Shown: one piece after another, positions 1-7,926 of the stretch | Layout: each line of letters opens with the position of its first letter | Position numbering within the stretch: the stretch's first letter is position 1 | Source of the DNA: Micromonospora sp. HNM0581 | Lineage (GTDB): Bacteria > Actinomycetota > Actinomycetes > Mycobacteriales > Micromonosporaceae | DNA length: 64,000 bases | Direction: 5' to 3' | Assembly: GCF_012726175.1 (NCBI RefSeq) | Contig: NZ_JAASAD010000002.1 | Span: forward strand, 455,559-519,558 | Translations under genes and position numbers: made by a program | The notes under the pieces: generated by a model | Seen by the model: only the letters and a program-made list of their open reading frames with translations | The model's database searches: none | What the model was told of the DNA's origin: nothing

Positions 1-2
1 GT

Positions 3-86
3 CTGTGGTGGGCCGACGTGCCGACGGTCGCGCTGGCCCTGTCCCACACAACCGGCTTGCTAGTTCGCGCCGAGCCTGAGGAGTAA
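3..86 (+). CDS. C-terminal end of an upstream phage gene, probably terminase large subunit
   Basis: An open frame runs in from the left edge, ends LLVRAEPEE, and stops at TAA 84-86, four bases before the portal start. In tailed phages the gene before portal is normally the terminase large subunit, and the Trp-containing tail (WWADVPTVALAL) suits that. Only about 27 residues are visible, so identity rests on position. The portal ribosome-binding site (GAGGAG) overlaps its last codons, so the two genes are transcribed together. Confidence 0.45.
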   Translation: MWWADVPTVALALSHTTGLLVRAEPEE

Positions 87-90
87 CCGC

Positions 91-1968
91 ATGGCCTGGT
101 GGGGCACGAAGCCCAACACCGACAGCGAGGTTGGCAGGGCAACTGCGGTCGTCGCCTCGGCGGCGAAGATGCGCTACGACTCCGGTGGCAGCCTGCGCAG
201 GGTCAGTAAGCAGCAGTGGCAGGAGGAGGCATGGCGGCACTACGAGGAATGCGGCGAGCTGGCCTACCTGGTGAACACGATCGCGAAGGCGATGGGCCGG
301 GCCCGGCTGTACATCACACAGGTCAATGATGAGGGGCGGCCCGTCGAAACGCCGGACCAGGCGCCGGCCGGCGTCAACGAGACGTTTCTCGGCGGCCCAG
401 GCAAACAGGCTGAGCTGCTGTCCGATGCCGGAGTCCAACTCGGTGTGCCCGGCGAGTGCTACCTAATTGGTGAGCCAGAACGCGATGAGGACGGCAACGC
501 CACCGACCGGGAGACGTGGATCATCGCGTCGACGGATGAGCTGTCTGAGCGGGCCGGGAAGTACATCCTCGACCAGGGCGCGGGCGCCAGGGAACTGGAG
601 CCCGACGAGACGGTCATCGTGCGGATCTGGTCGCCGAGCCCCCGCAAGCACGCCCTGCCGTCATCGCAGGTGCAGTCCAACCGGCGGGTGCTGCGGCTGA
701 TCGAGCGGCTGACGCAGTACGTGCAATCGCAGATCGACTCTCGATTGGCGGGTGCGGGTGTGCTGCTGCTGCCGAACGAGCTGAGCTTCGTCGCTCCCGA
801 GCAGGAGGAGAACCCGGAGGACGGGGTGTCGTCGTTCTTGGCGACGCTGACCGAGGCGATGACCACCGCGGTGAAGGACCGTGACTCGGTTGCCGCGTTG
901 GTGCCGATCGTTGTGCAGGGGCCGGCGGAGCACTTGGAGAAGGCCCGGCTGCTCAGCTTCGCCACGGAGCTGTCGTCGGCGGTGCCGTCGATGCTGGACG
1001 GCGCGATCCGGCGGCTGGCACTCGGCCTGGACGCCCCTCCCGAGATGCTGCTGGGGATGACCCAGGCGAACCATTGGGGCGCCTGGATGACCGACGAGGC
1101 GACGATTAAGTACCACGTCGAGAGCAAGCTGGAGTTGGTGTGCGCTGCGCTGACCCAGCAGATGCTGTGGCCGGCGCTCGAAGGTGCGGCCGGCGTCGCC
1201 GATGCGAAGCGGTGGATCGTCTGGTACGACACCAGCGAGCTGACGCAGAGCCCGGACAAGGGCGCCGATGCGAAAGACCTCTACGGACTCGGTGAGCTGT
1301 CCGGTGACGCGCTGCGTCGGGAGACGGGCTTCGGTGAGGAGGACAAGCCCACGGATGATGAGCGGGAGCTGCGCAGGCTGCTGGAGATCATTCGGACGGT
1401 GCCGGCGGCCGGGCCGCTGCTCGTGCGGCGGCTGCTGGAGGTCGCCCAGGTGGGCGTGCAGGTCGACCCGGCGGAGTTGAAGTCGCCCGCGCCGGCTGAA
1501 CTTCCCGCCGGCGAACCGCCGGCCGCCGACGCCCCCGCGCCGGCCACGGCGCCGCCGCCCGACGGAGATACCGAACGCCGTGGTCCGCCCGAGAAAGCGG
1601 CGCTCGCCGCCGCAGCGGAACCGTTGACCGGACCGTTTGTTGGCGCGTGCGAGGCCCTGGCGTTGCGGGCGCTGGAAGTCGCCGGGAAACGGGTCATCGG
1701 CCGTGAGCGGTACCGGCACACTGACCTGTCCGTTTGGGAGTACCACACGGTGCGGCAGGCCACCCCGACGTCGGTGCCCCGCCTGCTCCAGGGCGCGTTC
1801 ACCGCGGTCCCGGCCGTGGCGGGCCGGCTTGGCGTCGACGCGGAGAAGCTGACGGCGGCCCTCAGCGGCTACGTCAGTGGGCTGCTGGTCGCCGGGCGGC
1901 GGCACGACGTCGACGAGTTGCGCGAGCACCTGGCGCGCACCGTCGCCGGGGAGTTGGTGCCGGCTTGA
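91..1968 (+). CDS. Phage portal protein
   Basis: This 625-residue protein has the size and character of actinophage portal proteins. It opens with a Trp-rich segment (MAWWGTKPN), followed by a helical stretch with EEAWRHYEECGELAYLVNTI, which is typical of this family where the chain enters the wing domain. The C-terminal quarter is Ala/Pro-rich, as is common in actinophage portals. The portal forms the dodecameric ring at the capsid vertex through which DNA is packaged. It lies directly after the terminase-like tail and before the head genes. The start ATG has GAGGAG 8 bases upstream. Assignment is from sequence character and synteny. Confidence 0.85.
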   Translation: MAWWGTKPNTDSEVGRATAVVASAAKMRYDSGGSLRRVSKQQWQEEAWRHYEECGELAYLVNTIAKAMGRARLYITQVNDEGRPVETPDQAPAGVNETFLGGPGKQAELLSDAGVQLGVPGECYLIGEPERDEDGNATDRETWIIASTDELSERAGKYILDQGAGARELEPDETVIVRIWSPSPRKHALPSSQVQSNRRVLRLIERLTQYVQSQIDSRLAGAGVLLLPNELSFVAPEQEENPEDGVSSFLATLTEAMTTAVKDRDSVAALVPIVVQGPAEHLEKARLLSFATELSSAVPSMLDGAIRRLALGLDAPPEMLLGMTQANHWGAWMTDEATIKYHVESKLELVCAALTQQMLWPALEGAAGVADAKRWIVWYDTSELTQSPDKGADAKDLYGLGELSGDALRRETGFGEEDKPTDDERELRRLLEIIRTVPAAGPLLVRRLLEVAQVGVQVDPAELKSPAPAELPAGEPPAADAPAPATAPPPDGDTERRGPPEKAALAAAAEPLTGPFVGACEALALRALEVAGKRVIGRERYRHTDLSVWEYHTVRQATPTSVPRLLQGAFTAVPAVAGRLGVDAEKLTAALSGYVSGLLVAGRRHDVDELREHLARTVAGELVPA

Positions 1969-2186
1969 CCGCCCTTGTTTCTGATCTGGTGTTGGCGCAC
2001 GGGCACGCCTGCCAGCGGTCCGGACGCGGCAAGGGCTGCCAGGTCATCCGCTGGTCGCAGTGCCGGACCTGTGGCTGGTGGGGAGAGCTGTGGGACGGTG
2101 ACCAGCCGCCCCTGAGCGACGCGGAGCACGCTTGTGACCCGGAGGATGCGGCCCGCTACCAGCAGACCTGGAGGAGCGGTGGCTGA
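1965..2186 (+). CDS. Small phage protein with Cys/His cluster
   Basis: The 73-residue frame starts at a TTG that overlaps the portal stop (TTGA), with GGGGAG about ten bases upstream, which indicates translational coupling. It contains CQRSGRGKGC, CRTCGWWGELW and a later HAC, a spacing compatible with a small zinc-binding fold. A later GTG at 1989 is an alternative start. I do not recognise a named family. Its place in the head module suggests a structural or assembly accessory. Confidence 0.6.
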   Translation: MTALVSDLVLAHGHACQRSGRGKGCQVIRWSQCRTCGWWGELWDGDQPPLSDAEHACDPEDAARYQQTWRSGG

Positions 2187-2412
2187 TCCGCAGAGCGTGA
2201 CCCTGAGCGACCTGCGCGCTGCTCTCGCGCAGGTCGGCATCGTCGTCGACGAGGACTTCGTGAGCCTTGAGCTGCGGGAGAACGGGCTCACGGTGCACCG
2301 GCTGGTGCGTACCGAGTCGAGGATGCCGGCCTGCCTGCCCAACGGCGGTGTGCAGTGCGTCGGGCACACGATCACGGTGCTCGCCGAGACACCGCCCAAC
2401 CAGGAGGAGTGA
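2179..2412 (+). CDS. Small hypothetical phage protein
   Basis: The 77-residue product begins at GTG 2179 inside the end of the preceding gene, with GAGGAG immediately upstream. It looks like one mixed alpha/beta domain (SDLRAALAQVGIVVDEDF then LRENGLTVHRLV) with two Cys (MPACLPNGGVQCVG). No family is recognised. It is tightly packed between portal and MuF-protease and is probably co-translated with them. Confidence 0.6.
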   Translation: MADPQSVTLSDLRAALAQVGIVVDEDFVSLELRENGLTVHRLVRTESRMPACLPNGGVQCVGHTITVLAETPPNQEE

Positions 2413-2414
2413 GC

Positions 2415-4616
2415 GTGGCCGACCGGGACCGTTGGCTGCCGCTGCGGCTCACGCACGAGGCGCGGGTGATCGCTGCCGAGAAGCGCGTGTCGCAGGCGGC
2501 CCGTGCCGCCTTGCGGGCCTGGCTACGGTCGGCCCGGACGGTGACCCTGCCAACGGTCACCGCGGCGGCGCTGCCGCCCGACCCGAACGCGCTCGCCGGG
2601 GCAGGGCAGGCGTGGTTCGAGGCAATGACCGTCCACTTGGTGCCCGCCGTCGACGAGACGTTCCTCGAGGGCGTCGCGGACGCGAGCGGCGATGTAGACG
2701 TGCTGCGGGTCGAGCAGCTGAAGGACGAGTACCTGACGCAGTTGCCGAACCGGCTCAAGGGTGTGCCGGACAGCGCGTGGACCCAAGTCACCGCAGCGGT
2801 CACCGAGCTGACCAGCGAGGGCGCGAGCATCCCGCGAATCCGGGACGCCATCGAGCTGATCCTCGGGGACCTGGCGTGGGAGGACCGGGCCGTGACGATC
2901 GCCCGGACGGAGACGATCGGCGCATACAACGCGGGCACCCTGACCGCCTGGTTGACGTCCGCGCAGGCGTTGGACGAGAAGGTGGACAAGGTGTGGGTGG
3001 CCACCCACGACTACCGCACAAGGCACGACCACCGGGACGCAGACGGGCAGCGCGTCGCCCTGGACGGCGTGTTCATGGTCGGCGGGGTGCCGCTGCGTTT
3101 CCCGGGCGACCCGGCAGCGTCGCCCGGCCAGGTCGTGAACTGCCGCTGCACGATGATCGAGGTGCCGGCCGACGAGCCGCTGCCTGCGATCCCGAAGCAC
3201 CCGTGGCCCCGGCGGGCTACCGGGTTGGACATTACGGTGACGGCGGCGGCAGCCGCGAAGGGTGGCGAAGCAATGGCGAGGTGGAAGGGAACGCTGGCGC
3301 CGCTGGGCGTCGTGTCGGGCGACCGGCGGATCTTCGCGAAGGGCGGCGAGTGGTCGTTCCGCGACCTGCCGCTGCCGCTGAGGTGGGCGCGGGAAGACGC
3401 GCCCGGGCACGAGGGCGCGGTGACGATCGGCCGGATCACGGCCGGCGAGGTGCAGGCGACGCAGCTGGCCGGCGAGGGCGACTTCATCGACGCCGTGCCG
3501 GAACTGGCCGAGGCCCTGGAGCTGTGGCGGGCCGGCGTGCTGTTCCCGAGCGTGGACCTGGACGACTTCGAGTTTGTGTACACCGACGGCGACGGCATGC
3601 CCATCGCGGACATGAGCGACGAGGAGTGGGAAGCGTTCATCGAGTCCGGCGAGGAGCCGTACATCACGGTGACGAAGGGCCGGGTCATGGCGGTGACCAT
3701 GCTTGGCACGCAGGCGTTTATGGAGGCACGCCTGGACCTGGTCGACGACGAGCCTGCCGGCGACGTCGACGAGGAGACGCCCTCGGACGAAGCTGAGGAC
3801 GAGGAAGCCGCCGTCACCGCGGGCGGCACGCCGGAGCAGGTCGCGCCGCTGTACCCGCCTCGGGCATGGTTCGACGACCCGGGCCTGTCCGAGCTGACGC
3901 CCATCCAGGTGACCGCAGACGGGCGGGTGTTCGGGCACCTCGCGGACAACGACTGCCACCTGTCGTTCCTGACCGGCGGGCAGTGCGTCCTGCCGCCAGC
4001 GGAGGGCGGGTTCGACTGGTTCCACCGACCGGAGATCCAGACCGCCGAAGGAGAACTGGTCGCGGTCGGGCACATCACGGCGGCGACCGGGCATGCCGAC
4101 CTGGCCGCCAGCGCGGCCAGCGCGGTGGCGCACTACGACGACACCGGCACGCAGGTAGCGGTGATCCGGGCCGGCCGCGACGCGCACGGCACCTGGGTCG
4201 CCGGATCGCTGGTGCCGGAAGCTACCGAGGAGCAGGTGCAGATGCTGCGCCGCTCGCCGCTGTCCGGGGACTGGCGGTGGATCGGCGGCGCCCGGCAGCT
4301 AGTCGCCGCGCTGTGTGTCAACGTCGGCGGGTTCCCCGTCGTGCGGGGGCGGTCCTCGGGCGGGCGGGCGTACGCGATGGTCGCCTCCGGCTGGGCCGGC
4401 TGGAAGGCGACTGGCCCGATCGCCGGCCGGCGCGAAGGGGCCGCGCTGTCCCCGGCCGTCCTGGACGCGGCGGTGCGGCGGGCGGTCGCGGCCGGGTTCG
4501 CCGCCGAGCGGCAGCGGCTCGCGAACGCGGCGGTCGCCGACCGGATCGCCGCGACGATCGGCCGGGATCGCCGGACGCTCGTGGCGGCGCTGGCCGCCGA
4601 AGTGCACGGCAAGTAG
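2415..4616 (+). CDS. MuF-like minor head protein fused to capsid maturation protease
   Basis: This 733-residue protein appears to be a two-domain fusion. Residues about 1-270 resemble phage Mu F-type minor head proteins, with the RDAIELILGDLAWEDRAVTI helix and the terminal VNCRCTMIEV motif. From about residue 285 a second part begins at an internal Met (MARWKGTLAPLGVVSGD). It carries hallmarks of actinophage prohead proteases: SFRDLPLPLRW, GHEGAVTIGRIT, an acidic linker, then GHADLAAS, DAHGTWVAGSL and SGDWRWIGG. The protease would trim scaffold during head maturation. The start is GTG 2415, with GGAGGAG upstream. This is the last large head gene before the island. Confidence 0.8.
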   Translation: MADRDRWLPLRLTHEARVIAAEKRVSQAARAALRAWLRSARTVTLPTVTAAALPPDPNALAGAGQAWFEAMTVHLVPAVDETFLEGVADASGDVDVLRVEQLKDEYLTQLPNRLKGVPDSAWTQVTAAVTELTSEGASIPRIRDAIELILGDLAWEDRAVTIARTETIGAYNAGTLTAWLTSAQALDEKVDKVWVATHDYRTRHDHRDADGQRVALDGVFMVGGVPLRFPGDPAASPGQVVNCRCTMIEVPADEPLPAIPKHPWPRRATGLDITVTAAAAAKGGEAMARWKGTLAPLGVVSGDRRIFAKGGEWSFRDLPLPLRWAREDAPGHEGAVTIGRITAGEVQATQLAGEGDFIDAVPELAEALELWRAGVLFPSVDLDDFEFVYTDGDGMPIADMSDEEWEAFIESGEEPYITVTKGRVMAVTMLGTQAFMEARLDLVDDEPAGDVDEETPSDEAEDEEAAVTAGGTPEQVAPLYPPRAWFDDPGLSELTPIQVTADGRVFGHLADNDCHLSFLTGGQCVLPPAEGGFDWFHRPEIQTAEGELVAVGHITAATGHADLAASAASAVAHYDDTGTQVAVIRAGRDAHGTWVAGSLVPEATEEQVQMLRRSPLSGDWRWIGGARQLVAALCVNVGGFPVVRGRSSGGRAYAMVASGWAGWKATGPIAGRREGAALSPAVLDAAVRRAVAAGFAAERQRLANAAVADRIAATIGRDRRTLVAALAAEVHGK

Positions 4617-4628
4617 GGGAGGAAGCTG

Positions 4629-4784
4629 GTGGGCTGCAATTGTGGCAGTAAGGCACGACGCGCCGTGTGGGTGCTGTCCTACGAGGACGGCCGTGCCGGT
4701 GGCGAGTACGACTCGAAGACAGCGGCGGAGGTCGCCGACGTCCAGAAGGGCGGCGGGGGCGCGATCCGTCAGGTGCGGAGGTAG
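4629..4784 (+). CDS. Small Cys-rich phage head-module protein (MGCNCG type)
   Basis: A 51-residue frame starts at GTG 4629, with GGGGAGGAAG about eight bases upstream, and begins MGCNCGSKARRAVWVLSYED. Small proteins opening with MGCNCG and continuing into a short beta-hairpin are frequently found among actinophage head genes. The function is unknown. It is the last unmistakable phage gene before the inserted island, so it fixes the left junction to somewhere after 4,784. Confidence 0.7.
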   Translation: MGCNCGSKARRAVWVLSYEDGRAGGEYDSKTAAEVADVQKGGGGAIRQVRR

Positions 4785-4803
4785 CCAGAGAGCCTGCGAA
4801 CCT

Positions 4804-4811
4804 TGTTCCGC
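4804..4811 (+). repeat. 8-bp direct repeat at left edge of island (copy 1)
   Basis: TGTTCCGC occurs here and again at 23702-23709, on either side of the cargo island. Joining the two copies would restore a short phage intergenic leading into the capsid leader. Eight bases is short enough to be chance in DNA of this composition, so it is only a candidate junction or target duplication. Confidence 0.25.
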
Positions 4812-4971
4812 AACCGTTCCTGCCACGCGGATGGCTTCGTGGGTATGTCCGTGCTCGTGTCGGAGGTGATCCAGGAAGCGCCGTTGCCGTCTGCGGGCAG
4901 TGATTGTCCCGGGCCTTCGTGTGTCGGTCACCCTGTCGGATCCCTTGTGTTCCTGCGGTTCGCGCTGTTCG

Positions 4972-5922
4972 TTATGGCTCTGCGGGGTCGCCTGGGGTGG
5001 TGGTCAGCTTGCGGGGGTTGAGGTCGACGGTCACGGGTAGGTGGTCGCTGGTGGCGCGGGTGACGGGGGTGTCGATGACCGTGAGGGATCTGACTGCGGG
5101 AAGGACGGGTCTGGTGGCGTGGATGGTGTCGATGCGGCGGGCGATGCCTCGGGTGCTGTAGGGGCAGGTGGGCCAGTGCCCGGTGGTGGCTTTCCACGGG
5201 CTGCGGGAGGCGGCGGCGACGTCGTGGAGTCCGCCGGCTTCCCAGACCTGTGCGGGTCGGCGGTCGGCGCGGTGGCGTTGGCTGGGGTGCGTGGGTTCGT
5301 GGCATTGGTGGACGAGGTCGGGCCACCAGGGCCGGCCGGTGTAGGGGTCGGGGTCGTAGTCGGCGCCGTTGGTGCGGGCGGCGCCGATGGAGTTGAAGTC
5401 GGAACCGATCAGGGCCAGGTCGTGGGGGCGGGTGACGGCGGCGAGGACAGCTTCGGCCTGGTCGATGCGGCGGTGCCGGCCGTACGCGGGGGCGTGGTAG
5501 GAGGCGAACGTGATCGGGCGGCCGTCGATGTGGAAGGCGAGTCGGACCATGGAGCCGTAGCCGATGCCGCGCCATCCGCCGTCGTGGTGGACGGCCGGGC
5601 TGTAGGTGCGGAACGTGTGCGGTAGTGGGGTGAGGCTGGGCCGCCAGAGCAGCGCGGTGTGCACGGTGTTGTCGCCCACGGCCACGGCGTGGACCGTGCG
5701 GGCGCTTCCGTTGGTGGGGACGGTGCAGGTGAGGCCGGCGCGCTCGGCCAACTCGGCGGCGAGGCGGGCGGCGCTGGCGGGTGGGCTTTTGAGTTCCTGG
5801 ACGGCGATGACGTCTGGTTCGAGGCTGCGGATGATGTCGATGACCCGTCGTTGCCGGTTGGCTTCGTGGATGCTGTTGGGGCTGAGGGTCAGGTCGAGCA
5901 TGTTGTAGGTGACGAAACGCAT
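4972..5922 (-). CDS. Endonuclease/exonuclease/phosphatase (EEP) family hydrolase
   Basis: This 316-residue protein begins MRFVTYNMLDLTL, the N-terminal metal-binding Asn strand of the EEP fold. It continues with EPDVIAVQEL (catalytic Glu), DLALIGSDFNSIG (Asp and Asn pair) and finishes with TSDHLPVTVDL (the catalytic SDH motif). All four core motifs are present, so a metal-dependent phosphodiesterase or nuclease is expected. No signal peptide is seen, so it is probably cytoplasmic. The substrate cannot be predicted. It is the outermost gene at the left end of the island and reads toward the phage head genes. Confidence 0.85.
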   Translation of the reverse strand: MRFVTYNMLDLTLSPNSIHEANRQRRVIDIIRSLEPDVIAVQELKSPPASAARLAAELAERAGLTCTVPTNGSARTVHAVAVGDNTVHTALLWRPSLTPLPHTFRTYSPAVHHDGGWRGIGYGSMVRLAFHIDGRPITFASYHAPAYGRHRRIDQAEAVLAAVTRPHDLALIGSDFNSIGAARTNGADYDPDPYTGRPWWPDLVHQCHEPTHPSQRHRADRRPAQVWEAGGLHDVAAASRSPWKATTGHWPTCPYSTRGIARRIDTIHATRPVLPAVRSLTVIDTPVTRATSDHLPVTVDLNPRKLTTTPGDPAEP

Positions 5923-5976
5923 TCGGGCGACCTCGTGGGTGTCAGTGATCGGTGTACCGATGGCTCGCGGCAGTCG

Positions 5977-6912
5977 TCAGCACGTCGTCGACGGTGGCGG
6001 GCCAGGGAGTCGTGGCGACGGCATCCACCGGAGGGGGGTCGGGGCGGGCTCGGGCGGTACGCCATCGGCGTCGGTGTGATCCCGCTGAAGGATGAGGACG
6101 GACGAGAACAGGCCCGGACGAGGTCCGGCGACGCGTTCCTGCGCGGCAAGCAGCTCGCCCGTGGCCGGGTCGATGACCAGCGTGGTGATCGAACCGTCGG
6201 CGACCACCCGGAAGCCGAGTCCAATCCGCCCGGCGAGGTCGGGGGTCTGCCCGCCATATTCGATGCCGGGCACTGCCGCCAGGACGTGCAGGGCCGTCGA
6301 CCGCTCGTTATGGTCGAGGTATTGGCTGGTGGTCAGATTGACGACGCCCCAGGTGAGCAGCCGAGGGTAGGCGGATTCGGCGGCCAACTCGGGCGGTCCC
6401 AGAAGGTCCGCCAGGGCGGCCGGGTCGGCGGGCAACGGTTTGGGTAGGTACGGGTGCAGGTCGCCCTGGTAGCGGGTCGTGGTGGGCGCGGCCTGCGCGA
6501 ACAGGGTCCGGTCTTTGGGGCTGGGTTGGTGGTCGATGCTCCGCACGTCGGGTGCGCGGCGAAAGACTTCGCGGCCGGAGCCGTCCGGATGCCGCCAGCG
6601 TCGCAGATCCTCGCGGCGGATCGCGCCGCTGGTGCGGGTCCACCTTTGAAGGTGCAGGTATTCATAGGAAAGGTCGGTGGTGCCATCGGCAGGGACCATG
6701 CCGATGGCGGTGGCGATGGTGGTGAGGCGTTGCTGTGGGGTGGGGCCGGGCGCGGTCGCCGCCGTGGTGGTCGTGGCGGCGGGCGGTTTCCCGCCGGGCG
6801 CCGATGAGTGCGGTGCGTTCGCGGGAATGGCGGGCACGGCTTGGCAACCGGTAAGTAGAACGCTGCCGAGAGCGGCGGTCACGCGGCGAGCCGGTGCGGT
6901 CAAGCGGAGCAT
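5977..6912 (-). CDS. Secreted lipoprotein, CU044_5270-like
   Basis: The 311-residue product starts MLRLTAPARRVTAALG and has a clear lipobox (LLTGCQ), so the mature protein should be lipid-anchored after cleavage before Cys. A Thr/Ala/Pro linker follows, then a globular domain containing TLVIDPATGELLAAQERV near the C-terminus, which recalls actinobacterial CU044_5270-type lipoproteins. The start ATG at 6912 was chosen because AGGAAG lies upstream and the signal peptide then sits at the N-terminus; longer versions add a non-secretory extension. The function is unknown. Confidence 0.7.
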   Translation of the reverse strand: MLRLTAPARRVTAALGSVLLTGCQAVPAIPANAPHSSAPGGKPPAATTTTAATAPGPTPQQRLTTIATAIGMVPADGTTDLSYEYLHLQRWTRTSGAIRREDLRRWRHPDGSGREVFRRAPDVRSIDHQPSPKDRTLFAQAAPTTTRYQGDLHPYLPKPLPADPAALADLLGPPELAAESAYPRLLTWGVVNLTTSQYLDHNERSTALHVLAAVPGIEYGGQTPDLAGRIGLGFRVVADGSITTLVIDPATGELLAAQERVAGPRPGLFSSVLILQRDHTDADGVPPEPAPTPLRWMPSPRLPGPPPSTTC

Positions 6913-7271
6913 GGGTGTGGGGCTTCCTAGCTGTGGTTGGTGTGGCCCGAGGGCTGCCGCGCCGTTGAGGCAGCCCGCCGGGACCGGGTGTCGAGGTAGC
7001 GGCTGAGTCAGCCGACGTCGTGAACGGAACTGATCGGCCGGCGAACGTAGGGGCAAAGAGGTGAGCCGTGACGAGGCGCAGCGGTGTGCCTGCGTGGTAG
7101 CCGTGCCTGGTCAGGTAGTTCCGGACCGTTGTGGTGGCGACGGCATCGGTGAACAGCGCGGCAATGGTGGCCAAGTCGCAGCCTGCGCGGGCCGGATGGG
7201 TGGCCTGGTCACGGCGGGGGCGGTCACAGTTGCCCCGGCGTGGCACGGTGTGTCCGCTAGGTGGAAGCTGG
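6913..7271 (-). other. 359-bp gap with an unassigned open minus-strand stretch
   Basis: No complete gene is convincing here. On the minus strand, about 7,195 to 7,045 reads as ordinary protein (LATIAALFTDAVATTTV then RNYLTRHGYHAGTPLRLV) without an evident start, and the frame then degenerates into Arg/Pro/His-rich translation. It could be the remnant of a small gene that followed the GNAT gene, but I cannot name it. Confidence 0.3.
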
Positions 7272-7913
7272 TCACCGACTCCGCACCGGGAACAGGGTCC
7301 GGCCGCTGCTGGTGGGGGCGCCGCGCCACATCCGCCAGATGATCGGCCCGCCGGTGGGTAGCACGATGGTCGGGCCGGCGGTGTAGCCGAGGCGGAGGTA
7401 AAGCCGGCGGTTGCGCATGTTGGTGGCTTCCAGGTACGCCGGCAGGCCGAGATCGTCGAGACGGCGGTGATAGTCGGCGAGTAACGCGGCACCGATGCCG
7501 CGGTTCTGCTGTGCCGGCTCGACGGCGAGGTAGGCGAGGTAGTGGTGCGGGTCGTCGGGGTGGAAGGCGTCGAGCATCTCCTCCAGCAGCACGAACTTCG
7601 GCGCATACGCCCCCGCGATGCGTTCCAGTGCCTCCAGCCGCGCCCGGGTGTCAGTGGGAGTGGGTTCGAGACGGGGGTACCAGATGGCCACGGCCGTCAG
7701 GTCGGAGGTGGTGTAGACCTGCCCGTGCTCCAGCCCCTGGTGCAAGGCGTCGGTGAAGTAGCGGTAGTAGACGGTGCGGCGTTCGGTCGGGTCGGGGATG
7801 AGCCAGTCGGCGACGGATCCTTCGTGGAACGCCTCGGCGAGGATGGCGATCAGTGGTCCGGCGTCAGCTTCGGTGGCTTGGCGGATGAGCAGGTTCTTGT
7901 TGGTGACGGCCAC
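7272..7913 (-). CDS. GNAT-family N-acetyltransferase
   Basis: This 213-residue protein begins with LLIRQATEADAGPLIAIL, the usual GNAT beta1-alpha1 opening. It has the acetyl-CoA-binding segment AVEPAQQNRGIGAALL (Q/RxxGxG/A), followed by YLEATNMRNRRLYLRLGY near the C-terminus. Acetyl transfer to a small molecule amine is the likely activity; the substrate is unknown. It follows the permease gene by 13 bp and is probably co-transcribed with it. Confidence 0.85.
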   Translation of the reverse strand: MAVTNKNLLIRQATEADAGPLIAILAEAFHEGSVADWLIPDPTERRTVYYRYFTDALHQGLEHGQVYTTSDLTAVAIWYPRLEPTPTDTRARLEALERIAGAYAPKFVLLEEMLDAFHPDDPHHYLAYLAVEPAQQNRGIGAALLADYHRRLDDLGLPAYLEATNMRNRRLYLRLGYTAGPTIVLPTGGPIIWRMWRGAPTSSGRTLFPVRSR

Positions 7914-7926
7914 GGCTTCTCCTTGG

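Noticed and set aside
2523..4187. 554-codon antisense frame opposite the MuF/protease gene
   Set aside because: Composition is typical of a shadow frame (Arg/Val/Gln/His-rich), and the plus strand carries recognisable protease motifs.
4299..4931. Minus-strand frame crossing the left island junction
   Set aside because: It would be a gene disrupted by the junction, but its part over phage DNA is a shadow of the protease gene, and its 50 residues beyond the junction match nothing I recognise.
5041..5625. Plus-strand Gly/Val-rich frames opposite the EEP hydrolase
   Set aside because: Low-complexity translation without a start signal; all EEP motifs are intact on the minus strand.
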